A DNA stretch of 64,000 bases from Methanobrevibacter arboriphilus JCM 13429 = DSM 1125 (GCF_002072215.1 NZ_JXMW01000003.1:62001-126000), one strand, 5' to 3'; positions 26,640 through 38,837 are shown, numbered from the stretch's first letter. The notes: generated by a model from the letters alone, not told the origin. Numbers and translations are program-made.

Positions 26640-29600
26640 ATGCCAATAAAAGAGGCAGAAAAATCATATGAACATAAAAAAATAGAAAAAGAAGTCCAAG
26701 AGGAATGGATTAAAAATCAAGTTTATTCTAAAACAAACCAATTAAGGGAAGAAGGTCCAAAATATTCCTTTTTAGATGGTCCTCCTTATTGTAGTGGTAA
26801 AATACACCTTGGAACAGCTTGGAATAAAATTATTAAGGATACTTATCTTCGATTTAAGTCAATGAAAGGCTATTCATTAAGAAGACAGGCTGGCTGGGAT
26901 ACTCATGGTCTTCCTATTGAACATAAGGTGGAACAGTTACTTAATATCAAGAATAAACAACAGATTGAAGAAGATATTGGAATAGCTAATTTTGTTTCAA
27001 AATGTAAGGAATTTGCATTGAAAAATAAAGATGCAATGACAAGTCAATTTGAAGATCTTGGAGTATGGATGGATTGGGATAATCCTTATGTGACTTTTGA
27101 TCCAAAGTACATGGAATCTTGCTGGTGGACTCTTAAAAAAGCACATGAAAAAGATCTTCTTTTAAAAGATAAAAGAGTTATTAGTTGGTGTCCAAGATGT
27201 GAAACAGCATTAGCTGCTGCTGAAATAGACTATGAAGATAAAATTGACCCTTCAATATATGTTAAATTCCCATCAACAGAACCCATATTAGACAAAAAAA
27301 GTAATCCTGATGCATTAAAAGAGTATTTTTTAGTTTGGACTACTACTCCTTGGACACTTCCAGCTAATTTGGCTATTTGTATGAATCCTGATTTTGATTA
27401 TTCATTTGTTAAATTTTTCAATGAGATAAAAAGCGATAAAATATCAAACGATTTAATATTAAATAATGAAGGAATATTAATTTTAGCTAGTGATTTAGTT
27501 GAAACAATATTTGGTCCAGCTGTAAAAATAACAAATATTAAAAAAGATACTGGTGAAGTAGACGAAAATGGAAAACCTATTAAAGAAGTTGAAGAAATTA
27601 GAGAACCTATATATGAAGTTATAAAAATCGTTAAAGGTTCTGATTTAGAAGGTTTATCTTATGTATATCCTCTTTTAGATGAAATTCCCGAACAAAAGAA
27701 ATTTGATGAAGATAATGAAGATAAATATTCATCTAATGTTCACACAATTTTACCAGGAGACCATGTAGAGCTTGGAGAAGGAACTGGACTCGTTCATACT
27801 GCTCCAGGTCATGGACCTGACGATTTTGAAATAGGAAAACAGTTTAATCTTCCAATATTTTGTCCAGTTGATGAAGAAGGGAATTTCACTCAATTTGGAG
27901 GCAAATATTCTGGAGAATTTGTTAAAGGTGCAAATCCAAATATTATCAATGATTTAAAGATGAAAAATCTTTTATTTAAGGAAGAAACAATAGAACATAG
28001 ATATGGAACTTGTTGGAGATGTAAAACTCCAATTATCTATTTAGCTACAGAGCAATGGTTTCTAAAAATAACCGAAATTAAAGACAAAATGCTATCTGAA
28101 ATTGAAAAAGTTGAATGGATTCCTAAATGGGCAGGTGAAGGAAGATTCCATGATTGGGTTGATAATGCAAAAGATTGGACAATTTCAAGACAAAGATATT
28201 GGGGAATTCCTATTCCTGTTTGGGTATGTGAAGATTGTGGAAATATAAAGGTTATTGGATCTGTAAAAGAATTAAAAGATAATTCTATCAATGAAATTAA
28301 AGCTAATGATGAAGATTTAGTTCATAGGCCTTATGTTGATGAAATAATTATTAAATGTGATTCACTTGGGTGTGATTGTAATAGCAATGATAAAGTGGAG
28401 TCTGATGATCTAAATAATATATGTAATGGTGATATGAAACGTATTCCTGATGTATTAGATGTTTGGATTGATTCAGGAGTAGCTGGATGGGCATCTCTTT
28501 ATTATCCTCAAAAAAAGGACATGTTTGATGAATGGTTCCCATATGACTTTATAACTGAAGGGCACGACCAAACAAGAGGTTGGTTCTATTCACAACTTGG
28601 TACTAGTGTTATTGCATTTGATCAAGTACCTTATAAAAAAGTTTTAATGCATGGCTTTGTCCTTGATGAAATGGGCAAGAAAATGAGTAAATCTCTTGGA
28701 AATGTTGTTCAACCTGAAGATGTTATTGAAGATTATGGTGCAGATGTTTTAAGATTCTATCTTTTATGGGCAAGTAAGCCTTGGGATGATCTCAAATTCG
28801 TTTGGGACGAGCTTAATAATATAAAAAAGATGTTTAATATTCTTTGGAATGTTTATGTTTTTTCAACAACTTATATGTCTCTTGATAATTTTAATCCAGA
28901 AAAGTGTGATTTAAATGATGAAAATAGTGTTGTTCTTCGAGATGAAGATAAATGGATTATTTCTAAAGCTAATTCATTATTAAGGGATGTTGAAGAGGAT
29001 TTAGGCAATGCATTTTTCCATCAAGCTACAAGAAAGATTAACAGTTTTATATTGGAAGATCTTAGTCGTTGGTATGTAAGACTTATAAGAGGTAGAACTT
29101 GGGTTGAAAAAGATGATCCTGATAAGTTAGGTGCATATTATGGGCTATATACTGCAATTGAACTTTTAATTAAAGTTTTAGCTCCAATAGCTCCTCATAT
29201 ATCTGAAAAAATTTATGAAAATTTAGTTAAAGGTACTAAATCTGATGGGAAGCTAAGTATTCATATGGAAGATTGGGATTATGATGAAAATCTAATTGAT
29301 GTTGATCTTGAAAATCAAATGGACATTGTAAGAGAAATTATTGAAGCTAGTGCAAGAGCACGAGATGTAGCTAAATATAAATTAAGATGGCCTGTAAGTG
29401 ATATCACGGTTGTTTCTGATGATAATTTTGTTTTTGAGGCTGTCAATAATCTTAAATCCGTTATTAAAGATCAGTCTAATACTAAAGAAGTAATCACTTC
29501 AAAAGAGTTTGAAAATATTAAATACATAGCTAAACCAAATTTAAAAACTCTTGGACCTAGACTTAGACAAGATATGGGTTTTGTTAAGAAATATTTAGCT

Positions 29601-30128
29601 GAAAATGATGGAAATGAGATTAAATCTGAATTAGAAACTAGTGGAAAGATTAATATTTCTATTTCTAATAATAAAAAAGATTCTAATAATGAAAAACAAG
29701 AAAATATTAAAATAATTGAATTATCAGTTGAAGATGTTTTATTTGATAATGAACTTCCTGAAGAGATTGTTAGTTCTGATTTTGATGGAGGAAATGTTTT
29801 TGTTAATACTCAAATTACTCCAGAAATACTATCTGAAGCTATGGCAAGGGAATTAATTAGAAGAATCCAAGATATGAGGAAAGATATGGATTTAGATGTT
29901 GAAGCTAATATTAATGTTGCTGTTGATGCTGATGAAGACTTTAAAACTACAATAGCATCTCAAATTCATTTTATCTCAAATGAAGTTAGAGCTAATAATA
30001 TTTTGTTTGAAAATATTCATGAAACTTCTATAAATGATAATGATAATAAAGATAATAAATATAAAAAACAATATATTAAAGAGTGGAAAATAGAAAATGA
30101 AAATATTATTCTTAAAATTGAAGTTTAA
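26640..30128 (+). CDS. ileS: Isoleucyl-tRNA synthetase
   Basis: This 1162-residue class I synthetase charges tRNA-Ile. The HIGH motif appears as KIHLGT (HLGT at about 56-59) after [24 protein letters not shown] marks the CP1 editing domain, [16 protein letters not shown] a zinc-associated segment, [13 protein letters not shown] the active site, and [11 protein letters not shown] (about 679-690) the KMSKS loop. The anticodon-binding and C-terminal domains follow. It is about 100 residues longer than the roughly 1040-1060 typical of archaeal IleS. Extra length lies in charged, low-complexity insertions inside the editing domain (about 300-370) and near 1000-1025, where [20 protein letters not shown] is asparagine/lysine-rich. 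Confidence 0.96.
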   Translation: MPIKEAEKSYEHKKIEKEVQEEWIKNQVYSKTNQLREEGPKYSFLDGPPYCSGKIHLGTAWNKIIKDTYLRFKSMKGYSLRRQAGWDTHGLPIEHKVEQLLNIKNKQQIEEDIGIANFVSKCKEFALKNKDAMTSQFEDLGVWMDWDNPYVTFDPKYMESCWWTLKKAHEKDLLLKDKRVISWCPRCETALAAAEIDYEDKIDPSIYVKFPSTEPILDKKSNPDALKEYFLVWTTTPWTLPANLAICMNPDFDYSFVKFFNEIKSDKISNDLILNNEGILILASDLVETIFGPAVKITNIKKDTGEVDENGKPIKEVEEIREPIYEVIKIVKGSDLEGLSYVYPLLDEIPEQKKFDEDNEDKYSSNVHTILPGDHVELGEGTGLVHTAPGHGPDDFEIGKQFNLPIFCPVDEEGNFTQFGGKYSGEFVKGANPNIINDLKMKNLLFKEETIEHRYGTCWRCKTPIIYLATEQWFLKITEIKDKMLSEIEKVEWIPKWAGEGRFHDWVDNAKDWTISRQRYWGIPIPVWVCEDCGNIKVIGSVKELKDNSINEIKANDEDLVHRPYVDEIIIKCDSLGCDCNSNDKVESDDLNNICNGDMKRIPDVLDVWIDSGVAGWASLYYPQKKDMFDEWFPYDFITEGHDQTRGWFYSQLGTSVIAFDQVPYKKVLMHGFVLDEMGKKMSKSLGNVVQPEDVIEDYGADVLRFYLLWASKPWDDLKFVWDELNNIKKMFNILWNVYVFSTTYMSLDNFNPEKCDLNDENSVVLRDEDKWIISKANSLLRDVEEDLGNAFFHQATRKINSFILEDLSRWYVRLIRGRTWVEKDDPDKLGAYYGLYTAIELLIKVLAPIAPHISEKIYENLVKGTKSDGKLSIHMEDWDYDENLIDVDLENQMDIVREIIEASARARDVAKYKLRWPVSDITVVSDDNFVFEAVNNLKSVIKDQSNTKEVITSKEFENIKYIAKPNLKTLGPRLRQDMGFVKKYLAENDGNEIKSELETSGKINISISNNKKDSNNEKQENIKIIELSVEDVLFDNELPEEIVSSDFDGGNVFVNTQITPEILSEAMARELIRRIQDMRKDMDLDVEANINVAVDADEDFKTTIASQIHFISNEVRANNILFENIHETSINDNDNKDNKYKKQYIKEWKIENENIILKIEV

Positions 30129-30200
30129 ATTATTAAAGCTGAAGCTTAATAATATATTAATATTATTCAAAAACAATTTTATAGGGAGTATGTGTTTTTA

Positions 30201-32423
30201 ATGACTTTAACAGATTCTGAAATTGATTATATTGAACAAATGCTTGGAAGAAGTCCTAATGAGTTGGAAGAGGGAATGTTAGATATAATGTTTTCTGAGC
30301 ATTGTTCTTATAAAAGTAGTAGGCCAATACTTGGACTTTTCCCTACTGAAGGGGAAAACATTATATTAGGTCCTGGTGATGACGCTGGAATGGTTTCTAT
30401 AACTGATAAGTTAGCTCTTGCAGTAGGAATTGAAAGTCATAATCATCCTTCAGCTATTGAACCTTATGGTGGTGCTGGAACAGGAATTGGTGGGATTCTT
30501 CGAGATATTATTTCAATGGGAGCAATGCCAATAGCACTTTTAGACTCTCTTCGTTTTGGACCTCTTGAGGATCAAAAATCTAGATATCTTTTTGAACATG
30601 TTGTAAAAGGAATTTCTGATTATGGTAATCGTGTTGGTGTTCCAACAGTTGGTGGAGAAGTTGAATTTGATGAATCTTTTAGAACAAATCCTCTTGTAAA
30701 TGTTATGTGTGCAGGAATTGTTGAAAAAGATAATATAGTTAAAGGAATAGCTCCAAATATAGGAGATGTCTTTTTGCTAATGGGTGGACTAACTGGTAGG
30801 GATGGAATACATGGTGTTACCTTTGCTTCAGAAGAACTTACATCTGATAGTGAAATTGAAGATAGGCCTGCTGTTCAAGTTGGAGATCCTTTTACAAAAA
30901 AGAAAGTTTTAGAAGCTTCTTTGGAAATACTTGAAAATATCGATGTTGCTGGAGTTAAAGATCTTGGTGGTGGAGGATTAACCTGTTGTATTTCTGAACT
31001 TGTTGATAAATGTGGAAATGGTGCTTTAGTTGATTTAAATTCAATTCCTTTAAGGGAAGACGGTATGACTCCTTATGAAGTTATGCTTTCTGAATCTCAA
31101 GAAAGAATGGTTTTTGTTATTAATCCAAAATATGTAGATGAAGCTTTTGCTATTTGTGATAAGTATGAACTTCCAAGAGCTATTATTGGTGAAGTTACTG
31201 ATACGAAATTGATGGTTGTTGAAGACACTACTAAAAAAGATGTTAATGGAGACAATAGGATAATAGCTAATATGCCTGCTGTTCTTCTTGCTGACCCTCC
31301 TTCTTTAAATCGTGAAATAAGAACTCCAAAAAAAGATAGAAACTATGTAGCTGTTGAAAATCCACCGATTGATCAATCTATATTAAAAATATTGTCTTCT
31401 CCCAACATAGCTACTAAAAAATGGGTTTATAAACAATATGATCATGAAGTTCAAGTTAGAACTATTGTAAAGCCTGGTGATGATGCTGCTGTACTTAAAA
31501 TAGATGATGAAAATGCGGTTGTTCTTAGTTGTGATTGTAATAGTATTCATACTAAGCTTTCTCCTTATGATGGTGGTGCTGGAAGTGTTGCTGAAGCAAT
31601 TAGGAATGTTGTTTCAATGGGGGCAGAACCTTATGCTGTTGTTGATTGTTTGAATTTTGGAAATCCTGAAAATCCTGAGATACTTTGGCAATTTAAACAA
31701 TGTGTTCAAGGAATGGCAGATTTAGCTGAAAAATTTGAAACTCCTGTTATCAGTGGTAATGTAAGCTTTTATAATGAAACTGAAGGCATTAAAATTAATC
31801 CTTCTCCTACTGTAGGTGTTATTGGTGTGGCTGGCCTTAATAATATTAGAACTATGGAGTTTAAAAATGAAGGAGATAAAATTTTAATTATTGGTGCAAC
31901 TTATGATGAGATTGATGGTTCTGAATATCATAGAGCTGTTCATGGTCTTGAACAAGGTGAAGCTCCTAAAATTAGAATTGATAATGAAATAAAATCTTCA
32001 AAGTCTATTTTAAAACTTTTAGCTAATGATAATGGTGAATTTAATAGTGTTGAAAATATTTCAAATAATACTGTAACTGCGATTCATGATTGTTCTGCAG
32101 GAGGAATTGCTATTGCTCTTTCTGAAATGGCAATATCAGGTGGTATTGGGGCTGAAGTCGATCTATCTAATATTCCTATTGAAAATTCTGAAGATATTAA
32201 TGATAATAACTTATTATTTTCAGAAAGTCATGGAAGATATCTTGTTACAGTTAAATCTAATGAATTAAAGAATGTTTTAGATTATATAGATGTTCCTTGT
32301 GCTTGTATTGGGGAAGTTAAAGGAGACTCTTTGAAAATAAGTGGTTATGATAATAATATTAATGTACTTGTTAATGATTTAAAAGATGCATATAATGGTG
32401 TAATTGAACAATATATGACATAG
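30201..32423 (+). CDS. purL: Phosphoribosylformylglycinamidine synthase subunit PurL
   Basis: This protein of about 740 residues catalyses ATP-dependent conversion of FGAR to FGAM in purine synthesis, with PurS and PurQ as partners encoded elsewhere. Small-PurL landmarks: [47 protein letters not shown] followed by [31 protein letters not shown], and the second half repeat KPGDDAAVL with [21 protein letters not shown]. An alternative start is GTG 30192. AGGGAG at 30183-30188 is 3 bp from the GTG and 12 bp from ATG 30201, so the spacing is not decisive. It follows ileS by 72 bp and may share its transcript. Confidence 0.95.
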   Translation: MTLTDSEIDYIEQMLGRSPNELEEGMLDIMFSEHCSYKSSRPILGLFPTEGENIILGPGDDAGMVSITDKLALAVGIESHNHPSAIEPYGGAGTGIGGILRDIISMGAMPIALLDSLRFGPLEDQKSRYLFEHVVKGISDYGNRVGVPTVGGEVEFDESFRTNPLVNVMCAGIVEKDNIVKGIAPNIGDVFLLMGGLTGRDGIHGVTFASEELTSDSEIEDRPAVQVGDPFTKKKVLEASLEILENIDVAGVKDLGGGGLTCCISELVDKCGNGALVDLNSIPLREDGMTPYEVMLSESQERMVFVINPKYVDEAFAICDKYELPRAIIGEVTDTKLMVVEDTTKKDVNGDNRIIANMPAVLLADPPSLNREIRTPKKDRNYVAVENPPIDQSILKILSSPNIATKKWVYKQYDHEVQVRTIVKPGDDAAVLKIDDENAVVLSCDCNSIHTKLSPYDGGAGSVAEAIRNVVSMGAEPYAVVDCLNFGNPENPEILWQFKQCVQGMADLAEKFETPVISGNVSFYNETEGIKINPSPTVGVIGVAGLNNIRTMEFKNEGDKILIIGATYDEIDGSEYHRAVHGLEQGEAPKIRIDNEIKSSKSILKLLANDNGEFNSVENISNNTVTAIHDCSAGGIAIALSEMAISGGIGAEVDLSNIPIENSEDINDNNLLFSESHGRYLVTVKSNELKNVLDYIDVPCACIGEVKGDSLKISGYDNNINVLVNDLKDAYNGVIEQYMT

Positions 32424-32548
32424 TCATGACACATAATATTTTATGAAATAATACTAAACATTTTAGTTTATAACATAATACTAGATATTTTATGTTTTTA
32501 TATTTTTTATATTTTTCAATAATAAATTGTATTGTTTAGGGAGGATTC

Positions 32549-33784
32549 ATGTTTTTATCAGAATTAATTCCAATGAAGGATGCATTAGATATCCTTGATA
32601 AAAATCAGATAATTATGGAAACAGAAATTATTGATTTAAAAAATTCATATTTAAGGGTTTTATCAGAAGAAGTTTATTCTTTTCACGATTCTCCTCCTTT
32701 TGATAAATCAGCTATGGATGGTTATGCTGTTATTGCTAGTGATACTTTTGGTGCTTCTCCAAATGCTATAAAAAAACTAAACATCATTGATCAAATTGGT
32801 GCTGGAGATTTTTCCAATAAAATTATCAATTCTGGAGAAGCTATTAGAATTGCCACTGGGGCTCCAATCCCAGATGGGGCTGATGCTGTTTTAATGGAAG
32901 AATATACTATCACTAATTCTAAAGGATCTTCTGATGAATATATCGAAATTCATTCTCAAGTTACTCCTGGTGAAAATGTATCTTTTCAAGGAGAAGATAT
33001 TAAATCAGGAGATTTAGTGGTTAAAGATTCAACCATTATTCGACCTCAAGAGATGGGAATTATAGCTTCTGCAGGTATAAGTAATATTGAAGTTTATAAA
33101 ATACCTAAAGTTAAATTGATTATAACGGGTAATGAATTGATCAATCCTACTAAAAAACTTGAAAAAGCCCAAATAATCAATTCAAATCAATATGTTATAT
33201 CTTCCATGATTAAAAGTTGTGGAGTTCATGTTGATGTTGTTTCTGCTAAAGATATATTTGAAGAAGTTAAAAAAACTTTATTAGATTCTTCTAAAGACTA
33301 TGATTTAATTATTACAACTGGAGGGACAGCTATCAGTAAAGGTGATGTTGTTGTAGATGCTGTTGATTCTATTGGTGATGTTTTGTTTCATGGCGTTGCA
33401 TTAAGACCAGGAAAGCCTGTTGGATTTGGTATCATTGCTAATACTCCTGTATTCATGTTATCTGGCTATCCAGTAGCGGCAATGGGTCAATTTGATGCTT
33501 TAGTTCGAAATTTCTTATTTAAAATGCAAAATATTGAATTTAATCCTAGAAAAGAGAAAAGAAGGGCTGATGTTAAAATATATTCTAACTTGGGACGTAC
33601 TGATTTTATTAGATCTTATGCTGATGATGATAAAGTCAAAGCTGTTTTAAGTAGAGGTTCTGGAATTCTTAGGTCTATGATTGAAGCTAATTCTTATATT
33701 ATTGTTGATGAAAATCAGGAAGGTATTTCTAAAGATGAAATTGTAGATGTGGTCTTTTTTGAATCTATGAATTGGAATAAATAA
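32549..33784 (+). CDS. moeA: Molybdopterin molybdenumtransferase MoeA
   Basis: This 411-residue enzyme inserts molybdate (or tungstate in methanogens) into adenylated molybdopterin, needed for formylmethanofuran dehydrogenase and formate dehydrogenase. Family features: FHDSPPFDKSAMDGYAV (about 47-63), GAGDF...RIATGAPIPDGADAVLMEEY, SFQGEDIKSGD, KLIITGNELI, ITTGGTAISKGDVVVDAV and LSGYPVAAMGQFDAL, then the C-terminal beta-barrel. The start has a strong AGGGAGGATTC upstream. It is complete and stands between purL and a membrane protease. Confidence 0.95.
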   Translation: MFLSELIPMKDALDILDKNQIIMETEIIDLKNSYLRVLSEEVYSFHDSPPFDKSAMDGYAVIASDTFGASPNAIKKLNIIDQIGAGDFSNKIINSGEAIRIATGAPIPDGADAVLMEEYTITNSKGSSDEYIEIHSQVTPGENVSFQGEDIKSGDLVVKDSTIIRPQEMGIIASAGISNIEVYKIPKVKLIITGNELINPTKKLEKAQIINSNQYVISSMIKSCGVHVDVVSAKDIFEEVKKTLLDSSKDYDLIITTGGTAISKGDVVVDAVDSIGDVLFHGVALRPGKPVGFGIIANTPVFMLSGYPVAAMGQFDALVRNFLFKMQNIEFNPRKEKRRADVKIYSNLGRTDFIRSYADDDKVKAVLSRGSGILRSMIEANSYIIVDENQEGISKDEIVDVVFFESMNWNK

Positions 33785-33993
33785 TTTTTTATATTTAAAA
33801 ATAACTTTTATAATAATTCTTATAACAATTCTCAAATAATTTTTATAATAATTTTTTATTTAGTAGTTCTATTTTAAATAATAGGATTACTAATAACAAA
33901 TATTAATAATGTTAACATGTTAATTAGAATAAATTTGTGTAGATTTATTTAGGTTTATGTAGATCTATATAGTTTAGATTTATTTAAATTTAT

Positions 33994-34006
33994 TAGATCA
34001 GATCTA
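33994..34006. promoter_or_regulatory. Palindrome TAGATC-A-GATCTA
   Basis: A 13-bp inverted repeat lies 31 bp before the likely start codon of the membrane protease. It may be an operator or chance in A+T-rich DNA. It contains two GATC sites. Confidence 0.25.
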
Positions 34007-34036
34007 TTAGATTTGTTTTTGATAAAGAGTGAAATA

Positions 34037-35194
34037 ATGAATGGTTTATGGTATTACGCAATAGCATTTGCAATTATATGGGCTATTGCCCTAATTTTTA
34101 AGAATAAACTTACTAATCATGGATTAGAAGTAAATTTTCCACTGTTAATGTGGAAAACCAAAAGACTTAGAGGATTTATAAATAAATTAGCTAATATTTC
34201 TCCAAAATTTTGGCGATGGTTTATGAATGTTGGTATTTTCATTTCTTTTGGCGCTATGATTGTAATGACTTATTTACTTCTTTCATCTCTTTCAACAGTA
34301 TTTGAAACTCCTTCTGTTTCCCTTGTTATTCCTGGAGTTGAAATTCCTGGTTCTCCAATATATATTCCATTTGCTTATGGGATAGTTGCTCTTGCAACTG
34401 TATTAATTGTTCATGAATTTTCTCATGGAATTTTATCTAGGGTAGAAAAAATCAACATAAAATCAATAGGTTTATTGTTATTTGCTGTTCTTCCAGGTGC
34501 TTTTGTTGAACCTGATGAAGAAGATATGAAAAAAGCTGAAAAAACTTCAAGAATGAGAGTTTATGCTGCTGGATCGATAGCCAACATATCTCTTTTTGTA
34601 GTAGCATTTTTAATTACGATGTCTATTTCATCTTTTGTTATTCCTGAAACATTTCATGAGGATGGGATTCAAATAGAAAGAGTTCTTGAAGGAACTCCTG
34701 CCTATAACATTCTACAAACTGGAATGATAATAGAGTCTTTAAATGGAGTAAATGTTACAGATGGAAATGCTTATTCAAGTGCTTTATCTACTTTAAAACC
34801 AGATGAAACTGTTAATGTCACGACGGACAGGGGAAACTATAGTTTTAAAGCTGGTAAAAATCCTAATAATAATTCTCTTGGTTATATGGGGGTTCAAGCT
34901 GTTAAAAATTACCAAATTAATGATAATGTAGCTGATACTTATGGAAATACACTTCCTTGGATTTGGTTTTCACTTCTAGAATTGTTTAATTGGATTGCAT
35001 TCCTTAATTTAGCTATTGGCTTGTTTAATCTTCTTCCAATGAAACCATTGGATGGAGGACATTTACTTGAAGAGCTTTTAGACTATAAATTATCTGAAAA
35101 TATTGTAAAACCTATAATAGTCCTTATATCTTCTTTCATGATATTTATAATAGCTATAAGTCTAATCGCTGGCTTAACTGGAGGATTATTTTAA
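34037..35194 (+). CDS. Site-2-protease family membrane zinc metalloprotease (M50)
   Basis: This protein of about 385 residues is an intramembrane protease. The zinc motif HEFSHG (H126, E127, H130) sits in a hydrophobic segment. A central PDZ-like domain covers about 205-285 (EGTPAYNILQTGMIIESLNGV). The second catalytic motif LLPMKPLDGGHLLEE (Asp near 339) lies in a C-terminal membrane segment. S2P enzymes release membrane-bound regulators or clean up signal peptides; the archaeal substrate is unknown. ATG 34037 is preferred over the far upstream TTG 34013 because AAAGAGTGAAATA precedes it. Confidence 0.9.
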   Translation: MNGLWYYAIAFAIIWAIALIFKNKLTNHGLEVNFPLLMWKTKRLRGFINKLANISPKFWRWFMNVGIFISFGAMIVMTYLLLSSLSTVFETPSVSLVIPGVEIPGSPIYIPFAYGIVALATVLIVHEFSHGILSRVEKINIKSIGLLLFAVLPGAFVEPDEEDMKKAEKTSRMRVYAAGSIANISLFVVAFLITMSISSFVIPETFHEDGIQIERVLEGTPAYNILQTGMIIESLNGVNVTDGNAYSSALSTLKPDETVNVTTDRGNYSFKAGKNPNNNSLGYMGVQAVKNYQINDNVADTYGNTLPWIWFSLLELFNWIAFLNLAIGLFNLLPMKPLDGGHLLEELLDYKLSENIVKPIIVLISSFMIFIIAISLIAGLTGGLF

Positions 35195-35353
35195 TATAAT
35201 TTATATCTTAATATAATTTATAAAAATTTATAAAATTTTATTTTTATAAGTTTAAAAATGAAATTTCTTTTTTTATTTATTTACATTTCTAATATTTTTT
35301 ATGTATTGATTTTATTTTCATTTATTTTTTAATAATTTATTGATTACTTTATA

Positions 35354-36037
35354 TTATTTCTTATTTTCATTTTTTTCATTTTTTAAAGCTTTTTTCACTG
35401 ATTCATAATGTAGTTGAGATGCTAACTGTTTATGGGATTCTTCGTCTGCAAATAATCGTAATTTATGCCCTCTACAAGGATAATGTTGAATTCGAAGACC
35501 TGCTTTTTTAGCTAAATTTTCTACATCATCTACATTTTCTCCTAGAATATCTTCAGCCATAAAATTGGTAGCCCCACAGGGTGATCCTCTTATAACATCA
35601 ATTTCAGCTATTTTTTCTCCTTGGCAGTTTATTTTTATTTTTGGCTTTCCAAACACACTTGTGAATTCATCAAAAACTGGATTTTTTTTACCTATTTCTA
35701 ATTCACACATTGCATCAGGAACAGAAACATTTTCATATTTTAGAAGTTGATTTTTAAACCCTTCACCTCGCCAAGTTCCGATTATTATCCATGCAACTTT
35801 ATCATGCAACTTTTCTACAATTTCCATGACCATATCGGCTTGTTTTATATAAGTTATTAATAAATCAAACTTCTTTAATTTTTCAAGGGTATTTTTATCA
35901 ATGTTTATATCATCTATGAATGTTCCTTTTGGAGATTCTATATTAACCATTTCTACATTAAACTTTTTTTCTATAGTCTTCAATGCTCTTTCTCCAAGAT
36001 GGGGTTCATCTCTGATAATACCTATATTGATATTCAT
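35354..36037 (-). CDS. DUF166 family protein
   Basis: This 227-residue cytosolic protein belongs to a family found mainly in methanogens, once called a putative thymidylate synthase but without firm function. It starts INIGIIRDEPHLGERAL. It contains two conserved cysteine regions, RGSPCGATNFMAEDI (about 150-164) and YPCRGHKLRLFADEESH (about 193-209), which could bind a metal or iron-sulfur cluster. The start has AGAGGATATT. It precedes, on the same strand, no close partner; the DGC-domain gene lies 62 bp upstream of it in the transcription direction, so both may be cotranscribed. Confidence 0.8.
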   Translation of the reverse strand: MNINIGIIRDEPHLGERALKTIEKKFNVEMVNIESPKGTFIDDINIDKNTLEKLKKFDLLITYIKQADMVMEIVEKLHDKVAWIIIGTWRGEGFKNQLLKYENVSVPDAMCELEIGKKNPVFDEFTSVFGKPKIKINCQGEKIAEIDVIRGSPCGATNFMAEDILGENVDDVENLAKKAGLRIQHYPCRGHKLRLFADEESHKQLASQLHYESVKKALKNEKNENKK

Positions 36038-36099
36038 AATATCCTCTTAAATTTGGTTTTTATCATGTTTTTATTTTTGAAGGTTTATTAAAATTATAT

Positions 36100-36477
36100 T
36101 CACATTTTTTTTAATTCAGCTTCTATTACATTTTTCAGTTCTTTAACAGCTTTTTCACCCTCAGAGTCTAATCTAGAAGGGTCTATAACTTTTAAATTTT
36201 TCTCTTCTAAAATTTTGTCTATATTATAAGTTTTTTCTGTTTCAATATCTTTTGATTTAAGTATTTTGTTCACACAATCATCTGAACATCCATTTATAGC
36301 TATAATGGGATATTTTTTAATAATTTGATTAAATTCTTGATTATCTGCTGCAGTAGCCGTAATACATATAGATAATATATTATCATTCTCGGTTGATAAA
36401 TCATTACATGCAGCTCTACCAACAAGCCCTAAAGCACTCATTCCATTACATGCAGCTATTGAAATTTTGTTTTCCAT
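36100..36477 (-). CDS. DGC-domain putative zinc-binding protein
   Basis: This 125-residue small protein has spaced cysteines: ACNGMSALGLVGRAACNDL near the N-terminus and INGCSDDCVNKIL in the middle. That is the pattern of the DGC-domain family of presumed zinc-binding proteins, whose function is unknown. The frame is open to 36585, but ATG 36477 is preferred because TTGGTGAAAAA lies directly upstream and the upstream part is low-complexity Ile/Asn/Tyr. It lies just upstream of the DUF166 gene on the same strand. Confidence 0.75.
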   Translation of the reverse strand: MENKISIAACNGMSALGLVGRAACNDLSTENDNILSICITATAADNQEFNQIIKKYPIIAINGCSDDCVNKILKSKDIETEKTYNIDKILEEKNLKVIDPSRLDSEGEKAVKELKNVIEAELKKM

Positions 36478-37023
36478 TTTTTCACCAACTATTATTCTAT
36501 ATTTAAGAATTTTATAATATTTATAAATATTTTCTAGTTTAATATTATGATAGTTAATAGTATAGTTTATTAATAAAATAATCATTATTACTAAAATAAA
36601 TATTAATAACTAGTATTAATGATTCATTATTAAAATTTAATTAGAAAATTAGAATAATAAAAAAAATTAGAAGTCAATATATAATCAATTTTTGATTAAA
36701 ATGAATTAAATGATTATAAATTTAAAATAAAAGTATTAAAATAAGTTATAATGAAAATTTATATTTAAATATCACTATAATTATATAATAGAATATGAGT
36801 TATAATAGAATATAAATATAATAGGATATAAACTATATGAAAATGAATTATAATATGAGTTATAATAATATAAACTATAATAAAAATAAAGAAATAAAAA
36901 TAGATAAATAAAAATAGATAAATAATAAAAATATATTTATAATATATTTAAATTTTTTAGAATATATTTAGAAATATTCAGAAATATTTGGAATAAATTT
37001 AGAATGAGTTTTCTAAGATTTAT
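36478..37023. other. 546-bp A+T-rich intergenic region
   Basis: This region between two minus-strand genes contains repeated GAGTTATAATA/GAATATAAA units (about 36770-36890), two adjacent copies of AAAATAGATAAAT (36897-36922), and AATATATTTAGAAATATTCAG near the rubrerythrin end. No gene or RNA is recognised. Confidence 0.5.
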
Positions 37024-37437
37024 TTAGAAGTATCTTTCTAATATTCCTTCTAATATTTTAGCATGGCGACCTTCGTCTTTAGAACTTTCTTTAAAGAAAT
37101 CACACGGATCTTCAAGTTTACAATCTCCAGCTTTCTCAGCAGCAGATCTTTTTTCTTTATTAGCCATTAATTCCCCTTCTAACATCATTTCAACATTTTC
37201 TTTTAGGGTTGGCTTTATAACTCCATTCATCTCTGCAAATCTAGCAGCATGTTCAGCTTCTTCCCATGCAAGCCTTTTAAAAACTTCAGCTAATTCCCCA
37301 TATCCTTCTCTAGAAGCTTGTCTGGACATAGCTAAATACATTCCAACTTCCTGGGTTTCCCCCATGAAATTTGCTTTAACTTCCTTCTCTAAATCTGTTC
37401 CTTTAGTTACACCTATTTTATGTTCATACTTTGGCAT
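37024..37437 (-). CDS. Rubrerythrin-like diiron protein (no rubredoxin domain)
   Basis: This 137-residue ferritin-like four-helix protein is probably a peroxide reductase in oxidative-stress defence. Diiron ligands are visible in [45 protein letters not shown] and [11 protein letters not shown], giving the expected E...ExxH...E...ExxH-type pattern. The C-terminal rubredoxin domain of classical rubrerythrin is missing, so it needs an external electron donor. GAGGAGAAAAA precedes the start. It lies 167 bp downstream of the F420H2 oxidase gene on the same strand, forming an oxygen-defence pair controlled by, or near, the MsvR-like regulator. Confidence 0.88.
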   Translation of the reverse strand: MPKYEHKIGVTKGTDLEKEVKANFMGETQEVGMYLAMSRQASREGYGELAEVFKRLAWEEAEHAARFAEMNGVIKPTLKENVEMMLEGELMANKEKRSAAEKAGDCKLEDPCDFFKESSKDEGRHAKILEGILERYF

Positions 37438-37604
37438 TTTTTCTCCTCGTATATACTATTTTTAAACTTAATATTTTGGTTTTATATGTATAATTTTTAA
37501 TTTATGTAAATATTTATGAAGTTTGTTGTTATTATAGCTTTTTATTTTATTTTAAACTTCTTTATAATAGATTTATACAAACTTTTTGATAAATTAATTT
37601 TTTA

Positions 37605-38837
37605 TTATAATTTTTTAGCTTCTTCAACTAATTTTTGCCCTAACTTGAAACAAGATTCATTTTCTTTTTCATCAGGAACATAATATACTTCATAGTTATC
37701 TACAACATCAAATCCATATTCTCCTAAATCTTTAGCTAAAGATCCTGGTGCTCCCCCTTTTCCACCCATGGAACCGAAAGTTATAGCTTTCCTTTCAATT
37801 CCTGTTCTTTCAAATTTTAAACCTTTTAAATAGTACATCAAATCTCCAATGCTTGGATAAGGCTGATCATTGATTGTAGGAACTCCAATAGCTATTGCTT
37901 TACTATCTAATATACTTTTAACTATTTCACTTCTTTCATCTTCATGTAAAAAGAACATTTCAACATCATATCCTTCTGCCATTACTCCTTCAGCTATTTC
38001 ATGAGCCATCTTTTGTGTGGAGTAATGCATGGTGTCATATACTATTGTTACTTTATCTTTACACTTTCCAGTTGCCCAATCACTATATGCACCGATAACT
38101 TTCATAGGGTCTGTCCATATTTGTCCATGTGAAGGAGCTATCATTTTTATTTGTTCAAGTAATCCAAGTTCTGTAACCTCTTCAAACTTCTTTAAAACTA
38201 GTTTAGATAGTGGCACTATGAGATTTCCATAGAATTTTTTGGTAGCATCCATTAAAATATGTTCTGGTATTTCATAATCGAAACGTTTTGAATAGCATAA
38301 ATGTTGACCAAATGCGTCATTTGGGAATAATATTCCTTCTTCTAGGAATAATGTAAACATACTGTCTGGCCAGTGGAGCAAGAATGCATCTAAGAATGCT
38401 AAAGTTTTACCACCAAGATCTAATGTATCTCCTGTTCCAACAGTGATAAATTCAGCTTCACTAATTTTAGGATAATGTCTTTTCAATCCTTTTACAGCTA
38501 TTTCAGTACAATAAATTGGGGCTTCTGGATATCTCCTATGGATATCTACTAAAACGCCACTATGATCTTTTTCAACATGGTTTTGTATAATTACATCTAC
38601 TTTAGATTCATTATCAGTTTTTCCTTCTTGTTGAAATGCATCATCTACACGAGCCATTAGTTCTTCGGTTTTCCCTGGATAAGCATTGTCTATCAATGCT
38701 ACTTTCTCATCACCAAAAACTAAATACGCATTGTAACTTGTCCCATCTAAAGTATATCCATGATAAGTTCTTAAATCCCAATCAAGAACTCCTATCCAAT
38801 ATACTCCATCACCTATTTTTGTTGCTTTTGCCTTCAT
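37605..38837 (-). CDS. fprA: F420H2 oxidase, A-type flavoprotein (FprA/FpaA)
   Basis: This 410-residue diiron flavoprotein reduces O2 to water with reduced coenzyme F420, protecting the methanogen from oxygen. The N-terminal metallo-beta-lactamase-like domain holds the diiron motif NHVEKDHSG (H87, E89, D91, H92) and further ligands in [20 protein letters not shown] and PSHGQIW. The C-terminal flavodoxin domain (about 255-410) has [20 protein letters not shown] and [18 protein letters not shown] 38837 is preceded by TTGGAGATAAAAA. It is divergent from the MsvR-like regulator, as fpaA is in Methanothermobacter, and an MsvR-box-like repeat lies 79 bp upstream. Confidence 0.95.
   Translation of the reverse strand: MKAKATKIGDGVYWIGVLDWDLRTYHGYTLDGTSYNAYLVFGDEKVALIDNAYPGKTEELMARVDDAFQQEGKTDNESKVDVIIQNHVEKDHSGVLVDIHRRYPEAPIYCTEIAVKGLKRHYPKISEAEFITVGTGDTLDLGGKTLAFLDAFLLHWPDSMFTLFLEEGILFPNDAFGQHLCYSKRFDYEIPEHILMDATKKFYGNLIVPLSKLVLKKFEEVTELGLLEQIKMIAPSHGQIWTDPMKVIGAYSDWATGKCKDKVTIVYDTMHYSTQKMAHEIAEGVMAEGYDVEMFFLHEDERSEIVKSILDSKAIAIGVPTINDQPYPSIGDLMYYLKGLKFERTGIERKAITFGSMGGKGGAPGSLAKDLGEYGFDVVDNYEVYYVPDEKENESCFKLGQKLVEEAKKL

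Noticed and set aside
36478-36585. N-terminal extension of the DGC-domain protein
   Set aside because: The extension is Ile/Asn/Tyr low complexity, and the ribosome binding site GGTGAAAAA directly precedes the internal ATG at 36477.
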